NCBI GenBank assembly: GCA_963559585.1
Contig: CAUWLJ010000001.1
Span: 1 to 64,000, forward strand
Length of the DNA: 64,000 bases
From: Eisenbergiella sp963559585
Lineage (GTDB): Bacteria > Bacillota > Clostridia > Lachnospirales > Lachnospiraceae
Reading direction: 5' to 3'
Position 1 is the first letter of the stretch. Each line of letters begins with the position of its first letter. The notes under the pieces are model-generated. The model worked only from the letters and a program-made list of their open reading frames with translations, did no database searches and was not told where the DNA came from. The position numbers were made by a program, and so were the translations under genes. Positions 8,039 through 15,256 of the stretch are shown here, one piece after another.

Positions 8039-10129
8039 TTACTCCTCGTCTCCCTCTGCCACCTTGGCCGCTCTCGCCGCCACCTCCTTCTCCTGGATGT
8101 CGGAAGGAGCCTGCTCATAACGGGCAAAGGTGTATTCATAATCGCCCCTGCCTCCGGTCATAGAGCGCAGATCCGTACAGTAGCCATACAGCTCCATCAT
8201 GGGAACGTCCGCTTCTACCACCTGCCTGCCGCCTGCCACAGGGTTCATTCCAAGCACACGGCCGCGGCGCTTGTTCAGATCGCCCATCACGTCGCCCGTA
8301 TACTGATCGGGAACGGTCACCTTCAAGGATACGATAGGCTCTAAAAGCACAGGGCCGGCTTCCATAAAGCCCTTCTTGAAGGCCTGGCCTGCCGCCATCT
8401 TGAAGGCCATCTCGGAGGAATCCACAGGATGGTAGGAACCGTCATAGAGCACTGCCTTCACACCCACAACCGGATATGCAGCCAGAGGGCCCTTCTGAAC
8501 GGCTTCCTGGATTCCCTTCTCCACGGCAGGGAAATAGTTCTTGGGAATCGCGCCGCCCACAACCTCCTGCTCAAATACATAGGGGGCCTCCAGATCGCCG
8601 GAGGGCTCAAACCTCATCTTCACATGACCGTACTGCCCGTGTCCACCGGTCTGCTTCTTATACTTGTATTCCACATCGGATTTCCTGCGCAGTGTCTCGC
8701 GGAACGCCACCTTGGGCTTGCTCAGCTCCACCTCCACCTTGTATTCATTCAGAAGGCGGCTTACCACCACGTCCAGATGCTGGTCTCCCATGCCGTACAG
8801 CAGGGTCTGATGGTTCTCGGAATCATTCACGGCCTTCAGAGTGGGATCCTCGTGCATCATCTTCGTGAGGGACTGGGAAATCTTGTCAATATCCGCTTTG
8901 TTTTTCGCCTTGTATCTCTTATAAGTATAGGGAACGGAAATATCCGTCTTACCGTATTCAATGGGGGTCTGCTTGGTGGACAGACTGTTTCCTGTCCTGG
9001 CACCTGTCAGCTTGGCAAGCGCGCCAATATCTCCGGCATGAAGCTCGCCCACCTCAATGGGCTTGCTGCCCTGCATCACATAGAGCTTACCCACCTTTTC
9101 TTCGATGTCCTTGTCATAGTTGAGCAGCAGATCATCCGTCTTGAGTACGCCGGAGCACACCTTAACCAGCGAATATTTGCCGATGAAGGGGTCCACAATG
9201 GTCTTGAAAATATACGCGCTCTTGGCCTTGGAGAAATCATAATCCGCCTGGAAAATCTCCTTTGTCTTCATATTGATTCCGGCAACCTTCCTGCTCTCAG
9301 GGCTGGGAAGATACTTCACAATGTCGTCAAGCAGAGTATAAATACCCTGGCAGAGCACATTGGAGCCCATGGACATGGGAACGATGGTTCCATCGTCCAC
9401 GTTGGTGCGCAGAGCCGCTCTGATCTCCGCCTCGGAGAAGGTATCCCCGCTGAAGTATCTCTCCATAAATTCCTCGCTGGTTTCCGCCACCGCTTCCATC
9501 AGCGTGTCCCGGCAGATCTGCAGGTTGGGCTTGTTGTATTCAGGGATTTCGCACTCCACAACCTCCTTGCCCTGCCACCTGTATCCGGTCTCGGAAATCA
9601 CGTTGATGTAGCCCACAAACTTCTCGCTCTCACGGATGGGAAGATGGAAAGGGGCGATCTTCTTGCCGTACAGCTCGGTGAGATCCTCCACCACCTGACG
9701 GAAGGAGGCGTTGTCGATATCCATATCCGTCACAAAAACCATACGGGGCAGCTTATACTTCTCGCACAGCTCCCATGCTCTCTGGGTGCCCACCTCCACT
9801 CCGGCCTTTCCGGATACCACGATCACAGCCGCGTCCGCAGCGCCCACCGCTTCCTCCACTTCTCCCACAAAATCAAAGAAGCCGGGAGTATCCAATATGT
9901 TGATCTTCACACCCTCCCACTCGATCGGGACAACGGATGTGCTGATTGAAAACTTTCTCTTCTGTTCTTCCTTGCCGAAATCGCTGACCGTATTCCCATC
10001 GGTAACCTTTCCCATTCTGGATGTGATACCGGACAGATACGCCATCGCCTCTACTAAACTAGTCTTACCGGATCCGCCATGGCCTAACAGAACGACATTG
10101 CGGATCTTGTCTGTTGTGTAAATGTTCAT
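8039..10129 (-). CDS. fusA: Elongation factor G-like GTPase with atypical G4 motif
   Basis: Ribosomal translocase-type GTPase, 696 aa, full length for EF-G. G1 is GHGGSGKTSL near residue 17, G3 is DTPGFFDFVG, and domains II, III, IV and V follow in normal order (domain IV begins around KPKVAFRETL; C-terminal DLRSMTGGRGDYEYTF). The G4 motif that normally reads NKMD reads TDMD (FVTDMDIDN, about residue 134). Two of the bases-recognition residues are therefore changed. G1 of the GHGGSGKT type is usual for the second, FusA2-like EF-G clade, so this may not be the main housekeeping EF-G. The start at 10129 has GGAGG eight bases upstream. It stands alone, with its own promoter and terminator. Confidence 0.85.
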   Translation of the reverse strand: MNIYTTDKIRNVVLLGHGGSGKTSLVEAMAYLSGITSRMGKVTDGNTVSDFGKEEQKRKFSISTSVVPIEWEGVKINILDTPGFFDFVGEVEEAVGAADAAVIVVSGKAGVEVGTQRAWELCEKYKLPRMVFVTDMDIDNASFRQVVEDLTELYGKKIAPFHLPIRESEKFVGYINVISETGYRWQGKEVVECEIPEYNKPNLQICRDTLMEAVAETSEEFMERYFSGDTFSEAEIRAALRTNVDDGTIVPMSMGSNVLCQGIYTLLDDIVKYLPSPESRKVAGINMKTKEIFQADYDFSKAKSAYIFKTIVDPFIGKYSLVKVCSGVLKTDDLLLNYDKDIEEKVGKLYVMQGSKPIEVGELHAGDIGALAKLTGARTGNSLSTKQTPIEYGKTDISVPYTYKRYKAKNKADIDKISQSLTKMMHEDPTLKAVNDSENHQTLLYGMGDQHLDVVVSRLLNEYKVEVELSKPKVAFRETLRRKSDVEYKYKKQTGGHGQYGHVKMRFEPSGDLEAPYVFEQEVVGGAIPKNYFPAVEKGIQEAVQKGPLAAYPVVGVKAVLYDGSYHPVDSSEMAFKMAAGQAFKKGFMEAGPVLLEPIVSLKVTVPDQYTGDVMGDLNKRRGRVLGMNPVAGGRQVVEADVPMMELYGYCTDLRSMTGGRGDYEYTFARYEQAPSDIQEKEVAARAAKVAEGDEE

Positions 10130-10239
10130 ACTGCATTCCTCCGTATTATGCGATTTCCGGGTTTTCTGTCAAAGTCCCCAATCCTGTTTCCAAAGAGGTC
10201 AAAGGCCTCTTTTTCCCTCCTCCAGAACCCCATGTTGAT

Positions 10240-10268
10240 ATTTTACTAAATTTTCTGTGACTTTACAA
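10240..10268 (-). promoter_or_regulatory. Promoter of the EF-G-like gene
   Basis: On the minus strand TTGTAA (10268-10263), a 17-base spacer and TAAAAT (10245-10240) form a reasonable sigma-A promoter about 110 bases before the start codon. A closer alternative, TTGACA with CATAAT, would leave almost no leader. Confidence 0.55.
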
Positions 10269-10653
10269 GTGTTTTTCATCATTTTATACAAGTTATTTTC
10301 CGGCCATTTTCACAAAATTCCAGCATGTAGTACATGTATTTATAGAAGAGCAGACAAGCAGCCGTCATGCTTCCCATCCTATTCCCCTTTTCTCCGCCAA
10401 AACCGGTATTTCGGTCTGTTCCGAGCCGTGCGGCATAGCGGGAAGCATGCACCTGTATAGCCGGATGGGAAATGGAGCTTCCCAGGAAAAAGGATATTAA
10501 GAAATGACCTGTGCTTACCTGCTGTTGCAAATTTGATAGGCAGCAGCCCTTACTATTCCGAAAATTGCGTGAAAATGAATAGATTTCTTAAAGTCTGTAT
10601 GATAAAATAAAATTATGAACAAATCAACAAATCGGAAGCTGGAGGGAAGAAAC
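10269..10653. other. Gene-free stretch at the left edge of the AT-rich island
   Basis: No ORF here has a convincing start, ribosome site and codon pattern. A minus-strand 83-codon frame at 10279-10530 lacks these. Base composition drops in GC toward the right, where the island genes begin. A TAAAAT box lies just before the first small ORF. Nothing else is recognised. Confidence 0.4.
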
Positions 10654-10862
10654 ATGCAGACGATTATTGTGTTGTTAAATCCAGAAATAAATGATTTATC
10701 TTTGTCGGCTCAGATATATATTTCCGAAAAAGATACTGACGATTTAGAAAACTGTGTACTTGTTTTTCCCAAATAACGTTTCCAATTTATCGGAATTCTA
10801 AGATTTCAGAAAGAGCGAACGACTTTGAAAAGGAAATCGGCGCTATGGAACCGACAGGATAA
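10654..10862 (+). pseudogene. Small AT-rich gene, broken by a one-base frameshift
   Basis: An ATG at 10654 follows GGAGG by nine bases and encodes 40 aa (MQTIIVLLNPEINDL...) before a stop at 10776. If one base is added near the AAA at 10771-10773, the reading continues as ITFPIYRNSKISERANDFEK to a stop at 10862, making 69 aa. The continuation looks like real protein: it is hydrophilic and charged, with no early stop. I do not recognise the family. The composition is much richer in A and T than the flanking genes. It could be a dead gene, a short 40-aa protein or a sequencing slip. The next ORF starts 20 bases later, so the two were probably one operon. Confidence 0.45.
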
Positions 10863-10882
10863 CAAGATGAGGAAATAGTTAT

Positions 10883-11490
10883 ATGTTTATAGAAGTTAAG
10901 TGCCGTATATGCAGGTGCGTTAAACTTCCTTCTTATGGAAAATTTACAATAGATTCTTGTTACGGATTTGAATATTTAATAGATGCACAAAAAGTAATAG
11001 ATGATTTGGGAAATGAAATCGTTTTTCCGGAAACTATATTCAAATTATGTTTTGAGAACCTTGGAGAAGCGGTCACTGCTTATTGCCCTATGTCTATGGA
11101 TCACACAGTTTACAGTATTTTTTTGATTTTACATAATACGCTTCCTTCCTTGGACGAAATAAAGGCATATGCAGAAATTACAAATAGAAATTACCTTCAA
11201 GCAAGAAAAGCGTTAATAAATAAAAAAACTTTACTTGTGTCGAGAGACGCCTGCGGCATAAGAAAAATATTGGAAAAGCTCAATACTTTTCAGGTACAGT
11301 ACGAGATACAGAAGAATACAAAGCTGTAGCTGAAAAAGTAGAATATATGGCAGAATCATTGGTAGATTCTAACACAAGATATGGGCGATATTTTTTTGTT
11401 GAAGCAGAAAAGAAGAGATTGCTAAAGGAACTATATGATATAGAATGGAAAACAACCGATGAAATGAATCCGGATTTAGATTTTATTTAA
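10883..11490 (+). pseudogene. Unknown island gene with a one-base frameshift, 148 aa readable (about 202 aa if restored)
   Basis: The open frame from 10883 to 11329 starts MFIEVKCRICRC, with two close cysteine pairs at the N-terminus, and runs 148 aa. Past the A-run at 11263-11267, the frame one base behind continues as NIGKAQYFSGTVRDTEEYKA and stays open to TAA at 11488-11490. One missing A would explain the split. Restored length is about 202 aa, ending in an acidic tail (EMNPDLDFI). I cannot name the family. It lies in an AT-rich block with another frameshifted ORF in front and a lipoprotein gene behind. This resembles small immunity or accessory modules, but nothing in the sequence proves such a role. 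Confidence 0.5.
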
Positions 11491-11616
11491 TATTCTTTTA
11501 GCAATTCCAGCTTGTTGAACAGATAGTATGCTAAGGAAGATAGATTAGAAAAGTGAAAGGCAGCCCAGTTGTTTCATGACGCATTGGCACCTTTCGCAGA
11601 AAGGCGGATTATAACA

Positions 11617-12543
11617 GTGAAACACATAAAGAAAATTGGAATTGTAATGGTAGTGATATTAGCAACAGCATTGTGTATTGGCTGCGGCAGCAGAGTAAAT
11701 GAAGAAAAAAGCAACCCAGATACAGAAAATCATTCATCTCAAGTTGAAGAAGAAACTCAAGCCACAGAGAATCAGCATGCAAAGGATATGCTTGATACAG
11801 AAAATAATAAGGCTGAAAGTATTCAAGATGAGGTTGCAAAAGTTGAAGATAAATCTCGTGAATATGAAAATGCTGATTGGGGCAGCATGGGACAGCAGGA
11901 AATGAATCAGCTCACTGCACAGTGGTATCAGCTTTGGGATGATGAACTTAATTCTTTGTGGAGTAGATTAAGTGATGAATTAGATACCGAAACAAAAGCA
12001 GAAGTGCTTGATGAACAACGGGCATGGATTGATAGAAAAGAGAAAAATGTAAAAGGTGCAGGCATGGCTGCTTTTGGAGGAAGCCTTCAACCTCAATTAG
12101 AAAATGATACTGCCAAAGACATGACACGAGCAAGGACTTACATACTTGCTGGTTATTTGGCAGATGTCAGAAACGAAAGTTTTATTATTTCGTCTGAAAT
12201 TCAGGAAAGTATTGACATGGCAGATCCAAGCCTAAATGATATTTTTGATAAATTTGAAGGACAATGGATTTTTGATAAAGAGCGTGGAGCATGTGTTGGT
12301 GTTGAAAAAACAGAAGCATGTGCCTATGGTGTTGAGGGGAGTAATTGGACAGTTTGGGTAACTGGCGGTGATATTATTTCTGACCTTGATGTATATGGCT
12401 ATACAGAGAATAACATCCTATTCAAAGTTACACATGATGACTACGATGCTTATTATGAGCTTTCATTTAACATGGATAATTTGCTTAGTTTTGCATATGG
12501 AACATCTTTAGGTGCGATGGATGATATTATAGTGTGTGATTAA
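11617..12543 (+). CDS. Lipoprotein with LprI-like (DUF1311) domain
   Basis: Predicted secreted lipoprotein of 308 aa. The GTG at 11617 is preferred over an upstream ATG because it follows AAGGCGG and directly begins a signal peptide (VKHIKKIGIVMVVILATALCIGC). The lipobox residue at -3 is cysteine rather than leucine, so lipidation is likely but not certain. A Glu/Gln/Asn-rich linker follows to about residue 85. Then comes an LprI-N-like segment with WYQLWDDELNSLW and RAWIDRKE. The C-terminal 110 residues form a beta-rich domain with FEGQWIFDKERGACVGVE. LprI in mycobacteria inhibits lysozyme, and the DUF1311 family is widespread, so the function here is only suggested. AT-rich like its neighbours. 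Confidence 0.75.
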   Translation: MKHIKKIGIVMVVILATALCIGCGSRVNEEKSNPDTENHSSQVEEETQATENQHAKDMLDTENNKAESIQDEVAKVEDKSREYENADWGSMGQQEMNQLTAQWYQLWDDELNSLWSRLSDELDTETKAEVLDEQRAWIDRKEKNVKGAGMAAFGGSLQPQLENDTAKDMTRARTYILAGYLADVRNESFIISSEIQESIDMADPSLNDIFDKFEGQWIFDKERGACVGVEKTEACAYGVEGSNWTVWVTGGDIISDLDVYGYTENNILFKVTHDDYDAYYELSFNMDNLLSFAYGTSLGAMDDIIVCD

Positions 12544-12985
12544 AATGAATCCTTGCAGAACCGAACAATACCGAAATACCCGCCTCCTATTTTTGGCAAA
12601 CCGCATATTTCCATTGCAGCAGGGAGTGACGGGGAGGTTTGCCCAAAACGGGCTTGTCTACCGTAGCAGTAATGAAAAAATCCGAAGGAGCGTTTGGCAT
12701 TTTTCATTCCCGTCCGTGGAGGGGAGCAAAAGCAGGCAGGACATTGAGATTTATTATTCCTTTGTTGGCAAGGTGGACTTGCCCGGATAACCGCCCGGCC
12801 CATCCGACACAACCTTAAGTGCCGGATAGGAACGGCAAATTTTTTTACACTTCTATCACTTCTTTCTGCCAAAAGCACGGGCAAAACCAAAATGGAACAA
12901 CTCTGTGCCATCATACAATTCAGTTCCAACAGCGTCCACCAAAGACAAACCTGCTTTACCCACGTACTGTAAACAGATTCTGCTG
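12544..12985. other. Decayed sequence at the right edge of the island
   Basis: About 440 bases without an intact gene. A minus-strand frame ending in TGA at 12856-12858 reads KAGLSLVDAVGTELYDGTEL then FHFGFARAFGRKK for about 47 codons back to a stop near 13000. It has no start, and looks like the C-terminal remnant of a lost gene. A plus-strand frame at 12536-12790 lacks a good start and protein-like codon pattern. The mixed composition marks the junction between island and backbone. Confidence 0.4.
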
Positions 12986-13014
12986 TTGATTTTCGTGCTT
13001 TAACGTGTTATATT
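12986..13014 (+). promoter_or_regulatory. Promoter of aroF-tyrA
   Basis: TTGATT (12986-12991), a 17-base spacer and TATATT (13009-13014) lie 51 bases before the aroF start codon. No attenuator or T-box is seen in the short leader. Confidence 0.7.
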
Positions 13015-13065
13015 ATTAGGCGGAACAAAGCCGCAGACGCGGCAGAATGAAAGGCAGGTTATATC

Positions 13066-14091
13066 ATGATAATAGTAATGAAGCCGCAGGCTGCGGCAGG
13101 AAGTATAAAGGCGATCACCGATTATATTGAGGAAAGCGGCCTGGCGGCCCATCTTTCCCAGGGAACCGAGGTGACCATCATCGGCGTGGTGGGGGACAAG
13201 AACCGTCTGTCCACGGAAAACCTGATCAGCTTCAAGGATGTTGACCGTATCGTTCCCGTAACGGAGAGCTACAAGCTGGCCAACCGGAAGTTCCATCCCG
13301 AAAGCACCAGTGTTACTGTGGGCGGCCACACCATCGGCCCGGATACCCTCAATATCATGGCCGGGCCCTGCGCGGTGGAAAGCGAGGAGCAGCTGATGAC
13401 CATCGCCCGGGCCGTGAAGGCGGCGGGAGCCACCATCCTGCGCGGCGGCGCATACAAGCCCCGCACCTCCCCCTACTCCTTCCAGGGGCTGGAGGAGGAA
13501 GGGCTTCGCTACATGCAGGAGGCCAAAAAGGAAACCGGGCTGGCCACCATCTGCGAGGTGGTGAGCCAGGAGGCCATCGAGGCCGCCGTTAAATATGTAG
13601 ACATGATCCAGATTGGCGCGCGCAACATGCAGAATTTCATTCTGCTGAAGGAAGCGGGCCGTTCCGGTCTGCCCGTTCTGTTAAAGAGGGGACTGAGCGC
13701 CACCATCGACGAATGGCTCAACGCGGCGGAATACATCATCGCCGAGGGCAATCCCAACGTGGTGCTGTGCGAGCGGGGCATCCGCACCTTTGAGACAGCC
13801 ACCCGCAACACCCTGGATCTGAGCGCCGTGCCTGTGCTGAAGGAGCGCACCCACCTTCCCGTCATCGTGGATCCCTCCCATGCCACCGGGGCTTATAAGT
13901 ATGTGGCTCCCCTTGCCAAGGCTGCCGTGGCCTGCGGCGCGGACGGCCTTATGATCGAGGTGCACAACGATCCCGCCCACGCCCTCTCCGACGGACCCCA
14001 GTCCCTCACCTTTGAGAAATTCGACAGGCTGACCCGTGAGCTTGCCCCCTATGCGCAGCTTGCCGGACGCTCCTTTACCGGAAAGGCGTAA
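13066..14091 (+). CDS. aroF: 3-deoxy-7-phosphoheptulonate (DAHP) synthase, type I-beta
   Basis: Joins phosphoenolpyruvate and erythrose 4-phosphate in the first step of the shikimate pathway; 341 aa. The first 70 residues form the small ferredoxin-like regulatory domain of the I-beta class (MIIVMKPQAAAGSIKAITDY). The barrel follows with AGPCAVESEEQ, GGAYKPRTSPYSFQG, KRGLSATIDEW, ERGIRTFETATRNTLD and the metal-site loop DPSHATGAY. Translation starts at the ATG at 13066, with a weak GGCAGG site. GC content is high, unlike the island on the left. The gene is followed after six bases by tyrA, so both make one aromatic biosynthesis operon. Confidence 0.96.
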   Translation: MIIVMKPQAAAGSIKAITDYIEESGLAAHLSQGTEVTIIGVVGDKNRLSTENLISFKDVDRIVPVTESYKLANRKFHPESTSVTVGGHTIGPDTLNIMAGPCAVESEEQLMTIARAVKAAGATILRGGAYKPRTSPYSFQGLEEEGLRYMQEAKKETGLATICEVVSQEAIEAAVKYVDMIQIGARNMQNFILLKEAGRSGLPVLLKRGLSATIDEWLNAAEYIIAEGNPNVVLCERGIRTFETATRNTLDLSAVPVLKERTHLPVIVDPSHATGAYKYVAPLAKAAVACGADGLMIEVHNDPAHALSDGPQSLTFEKFDRLTRELAPYAQLAGRSFTGKA

Positions 14092-14097
14092 CCTTCT

Positions 14098-15210
14098 ATG
14101 AAAAAACTGACTTGTTCCTTTCTGGGACTGGGCCTGATCGGCGGCTCCATTGCCAGGGCGCTGCGCGCGGCCCATCCCGATATGCACCTTATGGCCTGCG
14201 ATACCCAGCCGGACACGCTGAAGGCAGCCCAGGAAGAAGGAATCGCCGACAGGGTTTTTCCCTGCATCGATCAAACTAACGGCCCGCTGTTCTGCGACTG
14301 CGACTACCTTTTTCTCTGCGCCCCTGTGGCCAATAACAACGAAAATCTAAGGCTCCTCCGCCCCTTTCTGCGTCCCGGCTGCATCCTCACCGATGTGGGC
14401 AGCGTGAAAACAGCCATCCATGAGCAGGTGAAGGCTGAGGGACTGGAGGGCTGCTTCATCGGCGGCCACCCCATGGCCGGAAGTGAACGGATCGGTTTTC
14501 TCAACTCCAAAGCCGCCCTTCTGGAAAACGCCTACTATATCCTCACCCCCACTCCACAGGTTTCCCCTCAAAAGGTGGAGGAGTACACCAGCCTGGTGCG
14601 CACCATGGGAGCCATCCCTCTGGTTCTGGATTACAGACAGCACGACTATGTCACAGCGGCAGTAAGCCATCTCCCCCATGTGATCGCCTCCTCCCTGGTG
14701 AACCTGGTGAAGGACAGCGACAGTGAAGAAGGGATCATGAAGCTGGTGGCGGCAGGGGGTTTTAAGGACATTACCAGGATCGCTTCCTCCTCCACCGTGA
14801 TGTGGCAGCAGATCTGTCTGACCAACGGTAAAAATATCTCCGGCCTGCTGGGCCGCTATATCCACGCCCTTTCCCGGATCAAAGAAAGGATCGACGGCGC
14901 GGACGAAGCAGGGCTGTACCGTTTCTTTGACGAGGCCAGAGCCTACCGGGATTCCTTCATCGACGCAGGCAGCGGCCCCATCAAGAAGGTATATACCGTC
15001 AATGTGGAGATCCCGGACGAAGCCGGTTCCCTGGCCTCCGTAGCCACTCTCCTGGCGCTGAACCAGATCAGTATCAAAAACATCGGCATTACACACAACC
15101 GGGAATCCGAGGACGGCGTGCTGAGGATCGAGTTCTACAGTGAGGAATCCATTGAGAAGGCGGCCCGGCTGCTCACAACCAGAGGTTATACGGTGTTTCT
15201 TAAAAAATAG
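14098..15210 (+). CDS. tyrA: Prephenate dehydrogenase with C-terminal ACT domain
   Basis: Oxidises prephenate to 4-hydroxyphenylpyruvate in tyrosine synthesis; 370 aa. The Rossmann NAD-binding loop GLGLIGGSIARAL is at residues 10-22. The substrate region shows GGHPMAGSE and LSHLPHVIA-like sequence. The last 75 residues (VNVEIPDEAGSLASVATLLA...) form an ACT domain expected to sense tyrosine. The ATG at 14098 lies six bases after the aroF stop, with GGAAAGG inside the end of aroF serving as binding site. Followed by a strong terminator. Confidence 0.95.
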   Translation: MKKLTCSFLGLGLIGGSIARALRAAHPDMHLMACDTQPDTLKAAQEEGIADRVFPCIDQTNGPLFCDCDYLFLCAPVANNNENLRLLRPFLRPGCILTDVGSVKTAIHEQVKAEGLEGCFIGGHPMAGSERIGFLNSKAALLENAYYILTPTPQVSPQKVEEYTSLVRTMGAIPLVLDYRQHDYVTAAVSHLPHVIASSLVNLVKDSDSEEGIMKLVAAGGFKDITRIASSSTVMWQQICLTNGKNISGLLGRYIHALSRIKERIDGADEAGLYRFFDEARAYRDSFIDAGSGPIKKVYTVNVEIPDEAGSLASVATLLALNQISIKNIGITHNRESEDGVLRIEFYSEESIEKAARLLTTRGYTVFLKK

Positions 15211-15213
15211 CAG

Positions 15214-15256
15214 AACGCACGGTTTACAGAGTTTGTCTGTACCGTGCGTTTTTTCA
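15214..15256. terminator. Terminator of aroF-tyrA
   Basis: AACGCACGGT (15214-15223) pairs perfectly with ACCGTGCGTT (15241-15250) and is followed by TTTTT on the plus strand. The minus-strand gene ends only a few bases away at 15254, so the structure may serve both convergent units. Confidence 0.9.

Noticed and set aside
10279..10530. 83-codon minus-strand ORF before the EF-G-like gene
   Set aside because: No ribosome site, no protein-like pattern, and it lies in sequence upstream of the promoter.
12536..12790. 84-codon plus-strand ORF after the lipoprotein gene
   Set aside because: It overlaps the lipoprotein stop, lacks a good start and looks like decayed DNA read by chance.
13000..13065. 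Aromatic-responsive T-box or attenuator before aroF
   Set aside because: The leader is only about 45 bases from the expected start site, with no T-box sequence, leader peptide or terminator stem.
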